Assembly: GCF_026104355.1 (NCBI RefSeq) | Contig: NZ_CP110535.1 | Span: 4,650,001-4,714,000 of the forward strand | Reading direction: 5' to 3' | DNA from: Halomonas sp. BDJS001 | GTDB taxonomy: Bacteria > Pseudomonadota > Gammaproteobacteria > Pseudomonadales > Halomonadaceae | DNA length: 64,000 nt | Shown: piece by piece, positions 1-8,573 of the stretch | How positions within the stretch are numbered: position 1 is the first letter of the stretch | Layout: every line of letters starts with the position of its first letter | The notes under the pieces: model-generated | The model's database searches: none | The model's input: the letters and a program-made list of their open reading frames with translations, nothing else | What the model was told of the DNA's origin: nothing | Program-made: the position numbers and the translations under genes

Positions 1-163
1 TAATGCAAGCGCATTACCTCGTCAAGTTACCCCCAGCTTCTTTAAACCGGTTTCTTAAGCGCTACCAAAGCGTTCTTAATTACGATAGGTTAAGTACTTA
101 AGGTAATGTAGATTTCGCTTACATTCGAGTTAGAGTTTTATCTAAAAGCAGCGAGGGAAGGCA
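1..163. other. Non-coding edge upstream of comM
   Basis: AT-rich, with a 12-bp palindrome TTAAGTACTTAA at 90-101. No gene or clear promoter is supported; the upstream gene lies outside the window. Confidence 0.4.
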
Positions 164-1672
164 ATGACGCTAGCCATTGTAGCCACGCGGGCAGGCGTAG
201 GTTTAGATGCACCGGCGGTGCATGTTGAGGTGCATCTGGCTAACGGCTTGCCGGGCCTAACGCTAGTGGGTTTGCCGGAAACGGCGGTAAAAGAGAGCCG
301 CGAGCGGGTGCGCAGTGCGCTAGTCAATGCAGGCTTTGATTTTCCCAATACCCGCCGTATTACCTTAAACCTCGCCCCCGCTGATCTTCCCAAAGAAGGT
401 GGCCGTTTTGATCTGCCCATTGCCCTAGGTATTCTTGCCGCCTCCGGGCAAATTCCCGTCGAAGCGCTGGAAGGCATGGAGTGCGCTGGCGAGTTAGCCT
501 TGGATGGCAAGCTGCGTGCCGTGCCGGGCATACTGCCCTTTGCCCTTGCCACACGGCGAGCAAAGAAAGCGCTGATTATTCCCCGCGCCTGCGCCGATGA
601 AGCCGCCCTGGCGGGCGATTTGCCGGTACTACCTGCCGATACGCTCTGGCAAGTCGTCGCCCACCTACTCGATCAAGAGAAGATCCCGCCGCACAAGCTC
701 AGTGCCTCGGTGAAAACCACTGCCCCAGTGGATGATCTTGCCGATGTGCGCGGCCAGCAGCAGGCCCGCCGGGCGCTGGAAGTCGCTGCGGCCGGTGGCC
801 ATAACCTGTTGTTTGCAGGCCCGCCGGGCACCGGCAAAACCATGCTGGCCAGCCGCCTGCCGGGCATTCTGCCGCCGCTTTCTGAGGAGGATGCCCTGGA
901 AGTCGCCGCCGTGCGCTCGGTTTGCGGGCTACCGCTGGAAGCTGACTGGGGTAAACGGCCCTTTAGGCAACCCCATCACAGTGCCAGCGCTGCGGCGCTG
1001 GTAGGTGGCGGCTCAAAACCCAAACCCGGCGAGATTTCACTCGCCCACCACGGCGTGCTGTTCTTGGATGAGCTGCCGGAGTTTTCCCGCCATGTGCTAG
1101 AGGTACTTCGACAACCGCTGGAAACCGGCGAGATCCATTTAGCCCGCGCCAGTCATGAACGTCGCTACCCTGCTCAATTTCAGTTAGTCGCGGCAATGAA
1201 TCCCTGCCCCTGCGGCCATTTGGGCGATCCGCGCCAGCGCTGCCAGTGTACCGCCAGTCAAATCCAACGTTATCAAGCGCGGCTTTCCGGGCCACTGCTA
1301 GACCGTATCGATCTGCAAGTGGAAGTCCCTGCCCTGCCGCCAGAACAGCTCACCGCACAAACCCAAGGCGAGTCTTCAGAAGCCGTGCGTGAGCGGGTGA
1401 TGGCCGCCCGAGAACGCCAAATGGCCCGCGGCGCGCTGAATAGCCAGCTAAGCGGCAAAGCCCTGGAGGCCGCCTGTGCGCTTAACGATGAAGAGCGCGC
1501 CTGGCTTGCGGGCGTGCTCGAAAAGCTCAAGCTCTCCGCCCGCGCCTATCACCGCGTACTGCGCGTAGCCCTGACCCTGGCCGACCTTCAGGGCGAACCC
1601 AAGCCCACCCAGCCGCATCTAATTGAGGCCATTGGTTACCGCCAACTGGATCGGATGCTAAAGGGGGCGTAA
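164..1672 (+). CDS. comM: YifB/ComM family Mg-chelatase-like AAA+ ATPase
   Basis: 502 residues, the usual length for ComM, a hexameric helicase that drives branch migration during natural transformation. Residues 1-165 form the ChlI-like N-terminal domain. Walker A is GPPGTGKT at 219-226 and Walker B is VLFLDELP at about 298-305. A cysteine-rich segment (PCPCGH followed by RCQC) and the C-terminal Mg-chelatase domain follow. The start is backed by GAGGGAAGG just upstream of the ATG. It stands alone, convergent with the flavin reductase gene. The function in transformation is known for the family in Vibrio and Haemophilus and is inferred here. Confidence 0.93.
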   Translation: MTLAIVATRAGVGLDAPAVHVEVHLANGLPGLTLVGLPETAVKESRERVRSALVNAGFDFPNTRRITLNLAPADLPKEGGRFDLPIALGILAASGQIPVEALEGMECAGELALDGKLRAVPGILPFALATRRAKKALIIPRACADEAALAGDLPVLPADTLWQVVAHLLDQEKIPPHKLSASVKTTAPVDDLADVRGQQQARRALEVAAAGGHNLLFAGPPGTGKTMLASRLPGILPPLSEEDALEVAAVRSVCGLPLEADWGKRPFRQPHHSASAAALVGGGSKPKPGEISLAHHGVLFLDELPEFSRHVLEVLRQPLETGEIHLARASHERRYPAQFQLVAAMNPCPCGHLGDPRQRCQCTASQIQRYQARLSGPLLDRIDLQVEVPALPPEQLTAQTQGESSEAVRERVMAARERQMARGALNSQLSGKALEAACALNDEERAWLAGVLEKLKLSARAYHRVLRVALTLADLQGEPKPTQPHLIEAIGYRQLDRMLKGA

Positions 1673-1694
1673 GTCCCCGAAAGCCACTAGACGG

Positions 1695-2273
1695 TTAATG
1701 GGTGGCGGCCAATGAGTCCACTAGGCGTTGACACAGCGCATCCAGCTTCTGACCCGTGGTTTCATCGTGTAACGCGCCACTATCATTGAAGGCGCTGCCC
1801 GCTTTTGCCAGCGACAATGGCTGTGGTAGCACGACCAACCCCAGATTGGCTAACAGTTGCTGACCTAGCGGCAGCGCACGGATGCCACCTAGCCCACCAG
1901 GGGAAGCCGACACCAGCGCTGCCCACTTACCGGCAAATAACTTGAGCCCCGGCGTATCCTGGTAGGGCCGTGACAGCCAGTCCAGCGTGTTTTTCAGCAG
2001 CGGCGTGATAAAGCCGTTGTACTCCGGGGAGGCGATCATCACTGCTTGGTGATCCGCCAGAATCTCACGCAGTTTCAGCACATTTTCCGGCATGCCCCGG
2101 GCTTCAACATCCTCATCAAACAGTGGGCAGGGATAATCTTTTAAATCGATAAAGGTTGCTTCCCCGCCAAGCGCCTCAATACGCTTGGCGGCCAGCTTGG
2201 CTAGCTGCTTATTCAGTGACGCTTCTCGGGCACTGCCCGCAAATACCAGTACCTTTTTGACCGATGATCCCAT
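1695..2273 (-). CDS. NADPH-dependent FMN reductase family protein
   Basis: 192 residues of flavodoxin-like fold. The N-terminal phosphate-binding loop FAGSAREASLN and the SPEYNGFITPLLKN motif are the hallmarks of the ArsH/ChrR/azoreductase-type NADPH-dependent FMN reductases. These cytoplasmic enzymes transfer two electrons from NAD(P)H to FMN, quinones or chromate-like acceptors. The start chosen is the ATG of MGSSVKK because AGAGGAA lies 6 nt before it; an in-frame ATG exists 42 nt upstream without a good ribosome site. It is monocistronic and convergent with comM. The natural substrate cannot be read from the sequence. Confidence 0.85.
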   Translation of the reverse strand: MGSSVKKVLVFAGSAREASLNKQLAKLAAKRIEALGGEATFIDLKDYPCPLFDEDVEARGMPENVLKLREILADHQAVMIASPEYNGFITPLLKNTLDWLSRPYQDTPGLKLFAGKWAALVSASPGGLGGIRALPLGQQLLANLGLVVLPQPLSLAKAGSAFNDSGALHDETTGQKLDALCQRLVDSLAATH

Positions 2274-2491
2274 TGTCATTTCCTCTTTGAATAATGTATT
2301 TGAAAGCCACACCATTTATTAATATTTACGCCTGTTGAGCAAGACGTATTTACAACTCAGGGCCAGACTCGACGTGAAACCCTGCTGCCATTAAAACGTC
2401 TGCACTTTGTCATTCAACTATCACTATGACGGATGAAAATTAGCAAAGGCTGCACCTGCTCTAATTTTTCTTCCTAAATGGTGAAATAGTG

Positions 2492-3802
2492 ATGACAAAG
2501 CCGTTACTAGCGACTGCTCTACTCGCCTTTGCGTTTACCAGTACGGCACACGCCCAGCAGAGCTTTCCCTCCACATTGTCCGGCCATGCTCAGCTACCCG
2601 GCAGTACCTTTGTGGCGGCTCCTTCCGGCGCCGCTGAGCACTACAACGTCTCCGGCCGTTTTACTGGCCAAGAGGGCCGCATTGAGCAGTTATATACGAA
2701 CATGCAAGCCACCGGCTTAGCGCTACCCTTCCCCAGCCAGCCTCTGCAGGGTTTTTCTGGTATTCGCTCACTTGGCGATGACCGTTTCCTGGTGTTGACC
2801 GATAACGGCTTTGGCTCCAAGGCGAACTCTTCCGACGTCATTCTGATGTTTAACATCATAAAGCCCGACTGGAACTCAGGGCGCGTCATCATTGAGGAGA
2901 CCGTTCAACTCTCGGATCCAAACCGCAAGGTGCCCTTCCCTATTATGAATGAAGCCACCCCCGGTCGTTTCTTAACGGGTGCCGATTTCGACCTCGAATC
3001 GATACAACCGGTGGGCGATAGCTACTGGATTGGCGATGAGTTCGGCCCCTGGATTATCCAGGTCGATAACGAAGGTGAGGTGCTGCAGGTGCTGGCCACA
3101 GACCCAGGCGGCAAACTAATGCGCTCACCCGACAATGCCTTTGCCCTCACCCCTAATCCTGGCGCGCCTCTCGCTGATGATGTGGTGGTGTTTCGCTCCG
3201 GCGGCTACGAGGGCATGGCGCTCTCCGAAGACCAAACAACCCTTTACCCCTTATTGGAAAAGCCAGTCTGGGACAGCAACGCCAACGCCCCGGAAACCAT
3301 TGATGGCACCCCCGTATTAAGAATGTTCGAGCTCGATACTGAAAACGGCGAATGGGGCGACACAACCCGCTACTACCCCTTGGAGTCAACGGATCATGCG
3401 ATTGGCGATTTCAACCTCATTGGCGGAACTCGCGGCCTAATCATCGAGCGCGATAGCCGTCAAGGCGACCCGCGAGAAGAGTGGGCAGAGAATCCCGCCG
3501 AGTTCAAACGCATCTATCTCATCGACCTCGAGCGTACGGACGAGCAGGGTGTGCTTGAGAAAATCGCCTATATCGACTTGATGGACATCCAGGATCCAGA
3601 GGGCCTTGCACCGAGAGGCACGATCAACGGCACCTTTAACTTTCCCTTTGTCACCATTGAGAACGTCGATCGTGTCGATGAGAGCACCATCGTGGTTGCC
3701 AACGACAATAACTACCCGTTCTCGATTGGCCGCCAGCAGGGGCAAGCGGATGATAATGAGCTGATACTGCTCAATGTGGAGGACTTCCTGAACGCCCAGT
3801 AA
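2492..3802 (+). CDS. Secreted esterase-like protein of the phytase family
   Basis: About 436 residues, beginning with a cleavable signal peptide (KPLLATALLAFAFTSTAHA, cut before QQSF), so the protein is probably periplasmic or secreted. The motifs GFSGIRSLGDDRFLVLTDNG, DLESIQP and GYEGMALSED, and the C-terminal VANDNNYPFSIGR, match the beta-propeller 'esterase-like activity of phytase' family. These are thought to cleave phosphoester or ester bonds, but specificity is poorly known. A GTG directly precedes the ATG at 2492; no clear ribosome site distinguishes them. It is monocistronic. The family call is firm and the activity is inferred. Confidence 0.8.
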   Translation: MTKPLLATALLAFAFTSTAHAQQSFPSTLSGHAQLPGSTFVAAPSGAAEHYNVSGRFTGQEGRIEQLYTNMQATGLALPFPSQPLQGFSGIRSLGDDRFLVLTDNGFGSKANSSDVILMFNIIKPDWNSGRVIIEETVQLSDPNRKVPFPIMNEATPGRFLTGADFDLESIQPVGDSYWIGDEFGPWIIQVDNEGEVLQVLATDPGGKLMRSPDNAFALTPNPGAPLADDVVVFRSGGYEGMALSEDQTTLYPLLEKPVWDSNANAPETIDGTPVLRMFELDTENGEWGDTTRYYPLESTDHAIGDFNLIGGTRGLIIERDSRQGDPREEWAENPAEFKRIYLIDLERTDEQGVLEKIAYIDLMDIQDPEGLAPRGTINGTFNFPFVTIENVDRVDESTIVVANDNNYPFSIGRQQGQADDNELILLNVEDFLNAQ

Positions 3803-3907
3803 GGTGAGTGTGAACATAGGCAGGTAAAGCACAGAATAAATTCTCAGCGGCGTTTATTCTGTGCCCGTAACGCTTGGGAGGTCTCTCACCGATATATTTT
3901 GCGAAAC

Positions 3908-4891
3908 CTATCGGTTAGAACTCTCGACAAACCCATCTACAAAATTATCCAGCGCTTCAAACAGCACTTCGCGGATGGGGTCTGCCTCATTTACCAAGTG
4001 GTGGCGAGCTTCCGGGTGGCGGTGAATTTCGGCATTGGGAAACTTCTTCGCCAGAATCGCCAAATTCCACTCCCAATCGACGGTCAAGTCCTGCTCGCCC
4101 TGGAGTATCAGGGTAGGCAGCGGATTAGGCTCCTGGGCCAGCAGGCGCGGCATCCAGCGGCGCATGGCGCTCACCCAAGCAACGCTCAAACGCTCGGGCT
4201 GCAGCGGGTCACCCTCACGTAGAAATTCGGTGAACTGCTCATCGGTGGAGTTGGGGCGATATTTACGCGGCAACTCTTTTACGAAAGGACTGGCAATCAG
4301 GTGCAGCCAGCTGGTTTGGCTCCACCCCCAAGGTCGCACCAGAGGCGCCAACAGCACCAAACCCGACCAGCCAGAGACCTCACGGCGGGTGAGTGCATCG
4401 GTAGCCAGAATCGCCCCACCGGTGCTCTGGCCCACGCCTAACCACGGCTCAGGCGCCATGCCTTGGCTCTTTAAGGTCATCTGCAAATGAGCCAGGCAGT
4501 GCTGATAGTCATCGAAATCTTCTATTGCCGCCCGCGCTCCACTGGAAAGGCCGTGGCCGGGAAGATCCCACAGCACCACTCGCCAACCCTTAGCCAGCAG
4601 GCGTTCAAGCAAATGACGATATAGCCCCATATGATCGAAATAGCCGTGTACCACAAAGGCAGTGCCTACCGGCTGCGGGGGGCTCCACACTTGACACCAC
4701 AGCGCAAAGCGCCCCGTATCGATAAAGCCTGCATGCACTTCACTGGTATCTAACAGCAGTGCTTCTAAGCCATAGTGCTGGAAATAGCCTTGCATGGCAT
4801 CTGCCAGTACTTCCCCAGGCAACAGGCGGGTAAGGGCGGTATCGCCCGAGGCGTGGCGAAACAAGCCTTCCAGATGTTGGAAATCACTCAT
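3908..4891 (-). CDS. Alpha/beta hydrolase, monoacylglycerol-lipase-like
   Basis: 327 residues with no signal peptide. The HGYFDHMGLY oxyanion-hole segment, the WDLPGHGLSSG strand and the nucleophile elbow GQSTGG are typical of the serine aminopeptidase S33/Hydrolase_4 family, which includes monoacylglycerol lipases and lysophospholipases. The catalytic His is probably in ARHHLVNE near residue 297. The gene is divergent from glcB and shares an intergenic region holding a dyad-symmetric site (4956-4977). The substrate is not readable; a role in lipid turnover feeding acetyl-CoA to the glyoxylate bypass is only a guess from the neighbour. Confidence 0.8.
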   Translation of the reverse strand: MSDFQHLEGLFRHASGDTALTRLLPGEVLADAMQGYFQHYGLEALLLDTSEVHAGFIDTGRFALWCQVWSPPQPVGTAFVVHGYFDHMGLYRHLLERLLAKGWRVVLWDLPGHGLSSGARAAIEDFDDYQHCLAHLQMTLKSQGMAPEPWLGVGQSTGGAILATDALTRREVSGWSGLVLLAPLVRPWGWSQTSWLHLIASPFVKELPRKYRPNSTDEQFTEFLREGDPLQPERLSVAWVSAMRRWMPRLLAQEPNPLPTLILQGEQDLTVDWEWNLAILAKKFPNAEIHRHPEARHHLVNEADPIREVLFEALDNFVDGFVESSNR

Positions 4892-4955
4892 TGATGTTTC
4901 TCCATAACGCCATTGTCCATTGGCCTAGGCCCGGCAGGTGTTTCGCGCTCCCCAA

Positions 4956-4977
4956 ACCAAATGCCTAGTCATTTGGT
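4956..4977. promoter_or_regulatory. Dyad operator candidate upstream of glcB
   Basis: A perfect inverted repeat, ACCAAATG, 6-nt spacer, CATTTGGT, lies between the divergent hydrolase and malate synthase genes, about 30 bp before a good sigma70 promoter for glcB. The symmetry and position fit a dimeric repressor or activator site. The regulator is not in the window. Confidence 0.5.
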
Positions 4978-5008
4978 CGAGCATTTTAGCGCATTAGGGT
5001 CTACGCTG

Positions 5009-5037
5009 TTTACATGCCCGCCCAGGTGTGGAATTAT
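5009..5037 (+). promoter_or_regulatory. Sigma70 promoter candidate for glcB
   Basis: TTTACA (5009-5014) and AATTAT (5032-5037) are separated by exactly 17 nt, which would start transcription about 65 nt before the glcB ATG. This is a pattern match only. Confidence 0.45.
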
Positions 5038-5108
5038 TTTCCATAAATACATTTTACACTGACCGTGGCAAACACATTACCCACGGACATCCTCACAGGA
5101 GAAACCCC

Positions 5109-7295
5109 ATGAGCGAGCGTATCACGCGCCACCGTTTACAGGTGGCAGCCGATTTAGATCGTTTTATCAATGAGCAGGCGCTACCGGGAACAGGTGTTGA
5201 TGAAAACGCTTTTTGGGCCGGTGTGGATGCCCTGTTTTATGATTTGACACCCAAAAACCGTCAATTGCTGGAAGAGCGCGACACGCTGCAAGAAAAACTT
5301 GACGTATGGCACCGGGAAAACCCCGGCCCGGTCACTGATATGCCGGGATACCGCCGCTTCTTGAAAGAAGTCGGCTACTTGGCAGAAGCACCGGCTAACG
5401 TCAAAGCGACCACTGCCAACGTTGACCGTGAAGTAGCCGTTCAGGCAGGTCCTCAACTGGTGGTACCGGTGAGCAATGCACGCTATGCGCTGAATGCGGC
5501 TAACGCGCGCTGGGGCAGCCTTTACGACGCCCTGTACGGCACCGATGCGATTTCCGAAGAGGATGGCGCGGAGAAAGGCACCAGCTTCAACCCCAAACGT
5601 GGCGCCAAAGTGATTGCCTACGCCCGTGGCGTGCTTGACCGCGCGGCACCGCTGGCGACTGGCTCGCACCGTGATGCGGTGAACTACGCCATTCGTGATG
5701 AGCACTTGGTGGTGTCGCTGGAAGGCGGTCGTGAGACGGGCCTTAAGGATTCCGGCAAGTTGATTGGTTTTACCGGCGAAGCGGCCAAGCCCGACGCGAT
5801 TCTGCTGGGTAACAACGGCCTGCACCTGGAAATCCAGATCGACCCTAACGACGCCATCGGCAAAACCGACCCGGCAGGTGTTAAAGATGTGGTGGTGGAA
5901 GCCGCCCTGACCGCCATCATGGATTGCGAAGACTCCGTTGCCGCGGTGGACTCAGAAGACAAAGTGGGTGTTTACAGCAACTGGTTGGGCCTGATGAAGG
6001 GCGATCTGGAAGAGCAGATCGAAAAAGGCGGCAAAACCTTTACCCGCAAGCTGAATGCTGACCGCACCTGGCAAACCACCGATGGCAGCAGTGTCACGCT
6101 ACCCGGCCGTTCGCTGATGTTCGTGCGCAATGTGGGTCACTTAATGACCACACCGGCGATTTTGGATGAGAACGGCAACGAGCTACCGGAAGGTATTCTG
6201 GATGCGGTGGTCACTTCGTTGCTGGCGCTGCACGACCTGAAGAAAGACGCCGACCAGCCGCGCAACTCGCGCACTGGCTCTGTTTATATCGTCAAGCCGA
6301 AGATGCACGGCCCTAAAGAAGTCGCCTTCGCCAACGAACTGTTTAGCCGCGTTGAAGACATTTTAGGCATGAGCCGTGACACCCTGAAAATGGGCATCAT
6401 GGACGAAGAGCGCCGCACCACCGTTAACCTCAAGGCGTGTATTGCCGAAGCTGCCTCACGGGTGGCGTTTATCAACACCGGCTTCCTCGACCGTACCGGC
6501 GACGAGATGCATACCACCATGGAAGCGGGCCCCATGGTGCGCAAGGGCGATATGAAAGGCGCCGCTTGGATTCAGGCCTACGAGAAGAGCAACGTACAAG
6601 TGGGTCTTGCCTGCGGTCTGCGTGGTCGTGCGCAAATCGGTAAGGGCATGTGGGCCATGCCAGACCTGATGCACAACATGCTGGAGCAGAAAGTCGGTCA
6701 CCCGAAAGCCGGTGCCAACACTGCTTGGGTGCCCTCTCCTACGGCGGCTGCACTGCACGCGCTGCACTACCATCAGGTCAACGTCACAGACGTACAACGC
6801 GAGTTGGAGGCGTTGGGCGAACCCGACTATCTGGACGACCTACTCACCGTGCCGGTAGCGGAAAATGCCAACTGGTCGGATGAAGAGAAGCAGCAGGAGT
6901 TGGATAACAACTGCCAGGGTATTCTGGGCTACGTAGTACGCTGGGTAGAGCACGGCGTAGGCTGTTCGAAAGTGCCGGATATCCACAACGTCGGCTTGAT
7001 GGAAGACCGCGCCACGCTGCGTATCTCCAGCCAGCACATTGCCAACTGGCTACTGCATGGCATTGTCGATGCACCGCGGGTGGAAGAGACCCTCAAGCGC
7101 ATGGCCAAGGTGGTCGATGAGCAGAACGCAGGCGACCCCACCTACACCGCCATGAGCGCCGATTTTGAAGGCTCCACCGCCTTTAAAGCCGCCTCTGACC
7201 TGATCTTCAAAGGCCGTGTGCAGCCCTCCGGCTACACCGAGCCGCTACTGCACGAGTGGCGGCAAGTGCATAAGGCCAAGGTGCATAAGGCATAG
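5109..7295 (+). CDS. glcB: Malate synthase G
   Basis: 728 residues, matching the roughly 720-residue monomeric G isoform. It condenses glyoxylate with acetyl-CoA to give malate in the glyoxylate bypass. The signature MDCEDSVAAVDSEDK, the RSLMFVRNVGHLMT segment and GRAQIGKGMWAMPDLM are diagnostic. The start at MSERITRHRL is chosen because CAGGAG lies 8 nt upstream and because the longer upstream reading has no similarity to the family. It is followed by a clear intrinsic terminator. The promoter and a dyad operator lie upstream, so induction by two-carbon substrates is plausible. Confidence 0.96.
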   Translation: MSERITRHRLQVAADLDRFINEQALPGTGVDENAFWAGVDALFYDLTPKNRQLLEERDTLQEKLDVWHRENPGPVTDMPGYRRFLKEVGYLAEAPANVKATTANVDREVAVQAGPQLVVPVSNARYALNAANARWGSLYDALYGTDAISEEDGAEKGTSFNPKRGAKVIAYARGVLDRAAPLATGSHRDAVNYAIRDEHLVVSLEGGRETGLKDSGKLIGFTGEAAKPDAILLGNNGLHLEIQIDPNDAIGKTDPAGVKDVVVEAALTAIMDCEDSVAAVDSEDKVGVYSNWLGLMKGDLEEQIEKGGKTFTRKLNADRTWQTTDGSSVTLPGRSLMFVRNVGHLMTTPAILDENGNELPEGILDAVVTSLLALHDLKKDADQPRNSRTGSVYIVKPKMHGPKEVAFANELFSRVEDILGMSRDTLKMGIMDEERRTTVNLKACIAEAASRVAFINTGFLDRTGDEMHTTMEAGPMVRKGDMKGAAWIQAYEKSNVQVGLACGLRGRAQIGKGMWAMPDLMHNMLEQKVGHPKAGANTAWVPSPTAAALHALHYHQVNVTDVQRELEALGEPDYLDDLLTVPVAENANWSDEEKQQELDNNCQGILGYVVRWVEHGVGCSKVPDIHNVGLMEDRATLRISSQHIANWLLHGIVDAPRVEETLKRMAKVVDEQNAGDPTYTAMSADFEGSTAFKAASDLIFKGRVQPSGYTEPLLHEWRQVHKAKVHKA

Positions 7296-7319
7296 TAAGT
7301 TCGTTTTATGGTTTAATCA

Positions 7320-7349
7320 GCCTCGAGGCGCATGTCTCGGGGCTTTTTT
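7320..7349 (+). terminator. Rho-independent terminator of glcB
   Basis: GCCTCGAG, 8-nt loop, CTCGGGGC (one G-U pair), followed by six T residues. It lies 25 nt after the glcB stop codon and before the thioesterase gene. Confidence 0.8.
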
Positions 7350-7365
7350 ATAAAGGAAAACAACA

Positions 7366-7782
7366 ATGACCGTAATGAGTGCCGAGCAAATCGAACACTT
7401 TCTGGATGAAGTGTTTCCCCAGCGGATGGGCAAGATAGAGAGCGTGGGCGACATGACGGCCACCCTGCGTCTGAAGATAGGCAACGAGCACCTGCGACCC
7501 GGCCCGCGGGTTTCCGGGCCCACCATGATGGGCTTTGCGGATGTGGCTATGTACGTGGCTATTTTAGCGCAAATTGGCCCCGAGCCGATGGCGGTGACCA
7601 GCGACTTAAACTGCCACTTCCTCCGCGCAGCGTCAGGTGATCACGACATTATCGCCCACGCCAAGCTGATCAAGCTCGGCCGCCGCTTAGCGGTGGGCGA
7701 AGTACAGCTATTCTCAGCCAGCGATGAAACGCGCCCCGTGGTGCATGTCACCGCCAGCTATGCGCTGCCGGATAAGACTTGA
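7366..7782 (+). CDS. PaaI family hotdog-fold thioesterase
   Basis: 138 residues with the single hotdog fold of PaaI-like acyl-CoA thioesterases. The GPTMMGFADVAMYVAI helix and the DLNCHFLRAA strand correspond to the conserved helix and the substrate-channel strand of the family. It is cytoplasmic and probably hydrolyses small acyl-CoA esters; the substrate is unknown. AAAGGA lies 10 nt before the ATG. The glcB terminator sits just upstream, so its transcription is probably read-through or from a weak internal promoter. It converges on the copper island. Confidence 0.82.
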   Translation: MTVMSAEQIEHFLDEVFPQRMGKIESVGDMTATLRLKIGNEHLRPGPRVSGPTMMGFADVAMYVAILAQIGPEPMAVTSDLNCHFLRAASGDHDIIAHAKLIKLGRRLAVGEVQLFSASDETRPVVHVTASYALPDKT

Positions 7783-7794
7783 AGCGCACGCTAC

Positions 7795-8238
7795 TTACGG
7801 TGCCAACGTCATAAACGGTTCATCTTGCTGGCCGCTAAAGGCGTAAACGTTATAGGGCTCACTCTGAGGCCCCGGCATACCCGGCGTACCGATGGGCATC
7901 CCCGCCAGGCCAATGCCATCTATGTCAGGCTGCTCTTCAAACAGCTTGGTAACCGCTTCCATCGGCACATGGCCTTCAATCCAGTAGTCGCCTATTTCGG
8001 TGGTATGGCACGACCCTAAACCATAGGGGACGCCTGCCTGCTGTTTGATCTCACTTAGCTCAACGTCATCAACGATCGTTACATCCACACCCTGCTCTTC
8101 AAGGTGGCGGGCGTACTCGTCACAGCAGCCGCACTGCGGATTCTTGTACAGCGTGGCTTCATCCGGCAACGCAGCCTGAGCCGAGGCGGCTCCTAGGAGT
8201 AAAGCACTAGATAAAACCGTAGCGGTAAAACGCTTCAT
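7795..8238 (-). CDS. DUF411 periplasmic metal-binding protein
   Basis: 147 residues with a signal peptide (cut after AASAQA). The mature protein begins with the CGCC cluster (Cys36, 38, 39) in KNPQCGCCDEY, and has GSCHTTEIGDYWIEGHVP and a GLAGMPIGTPGMP segment, all hallmarks of DUF411. Family members are found in copper, silver and mercury resistance loci, and a role in periplasmic copper handling is inferred. Its start codon overlaps by 4 nt (ATGA) the stop of a 49-residue membrane protein, so the two are translationally coupled. Confidence 0.88.
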   Translation of the reverse strand: MKRFTATVLSSALLLGAASAQAALPDEATLYKNPQCGCCDEYARHLEEQGVDVTIVDDVELSEIKQQAGVPYGLGSCHTTEIGDYWIEGHVPMEAVTKLFEEQPDIDGIGLAGMPIGTPGMPGPQSEPYNVYAFSGQQDEPFMTLAP

Positions 8239-8384
8239 GAGCGGTCTCCTTGAGGTGTGTGGCTAAACAAATACTTGCCCAGCGAGGCAATAACCAGCCC
8301 TATCAACAGTAAAAAAGTTAGCGGCATTAACCAAGCCAACCACCCCATCGAGCTCATAAAAGCAAAACAATCTGCGTTCATCAT
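8235..8384 (-). CDS. 49-residue single-span membrane protein coupled to DUF411
   Basis: A small gene: an AGGAGG ribosome site lies 6 nt before tandem ATGATG codons, and the reading frame ends in a TGA overlapping the DUF411 ATG. The product starts MMNADCFAFMSSMGWLAW, has one strongly hydrophobic span (about residues 15-38) and a short polar tail ending GDRS. Small inner-membrane peptides of this type are often found in copper loci, but I do not recognise this one. The ribosome site, overlap and hydrophobic pattern make it a real gene. A partner role in the membrane for the DUF411 protein is inferred. Confidence 0.75.
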   Translation of the reverse strand: MMNADCFAFMSSMGWLAWLMPLTFLLLIGLVIASLGKYLFSHTPQGDRS

Positions 8385-8423
8385 GGTAAGCCTCCTACCA
8401 AGTCAGCTAGCAATAACGCTTTA

Positions 8424-8455
8424 AGCTTACAACCCTGGGGCTACCCTCAGGTCAA
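8424..8455 (-). promoter_or_regulatory. MerR/CueR-like promoter candidate for the small ORF-DUF411 operon
   Basis: Read on the minus strand, TTGACC (8455-8450) is followed after 19-20 nt by GTAAGC/TAAGCT, and the spacer carries an imperfect ACCTG...CAGGGT dyad. The elongated spacer with -35 TTGACC resembles copper-responsive MerR-family promoters. No merR/cueR gene is present in the window. Confidence 0.4.
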
Positions 8456-8460
8456 GCCTT

Positions 8461-8488
8461 GCAACCTTGCGGACAACAGTAAGGTTGC
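8461..8488. promoter_or_regulatory. 8-bp dyad in the copper intergenic region
   Basis: GCAACCTT, 12-nt spacer, AAGGTTGC is a perfect inverted repeat between the divergent DUF411 operon and the cupredoxin gene, just upstream of the minus-strand TTGACC element. It is likely a binding site for a dimeric regulator. Confidence 0.4.
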
Positions 8489-8513
8489 TAAAGATCATGT
8501 TTTGACCGCTGGG

Positions 8514-8529
8514 TTCAGGCTCGTTTCAG
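8514..8529 (+). promoter_or_regulatory. Direct-repeat response-regulator box upstream of the cupredoxin gene
   Basis: TTCAG repeated with an 11-bp period (8514-8518 and 8525-8529). The same arrangement, with the longer match TTCAG-N5-TTTCAG, recurs before copA (11085-11100). OmpR-family regulators bind direct repeats one helical turn apart, so this is a candidate site for the response regulator encoded at 9092. Confidence 0.5.
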
Positions 8530-8573
8530 GTTAACACCGTATAAAGAACGGGTGACAATAACCTCTGAGGTAA

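Noticed and set aside
3437..3832. 131-codon minus-strand frame inside the phytase-like gene
   Set aside because: Antisense shadow of a well-supported coding frame.
5028..5108. Longer N terminus for malate synthase
   Set aside because: It overlaps the promoter and ribosome site, and is not shared with the family.
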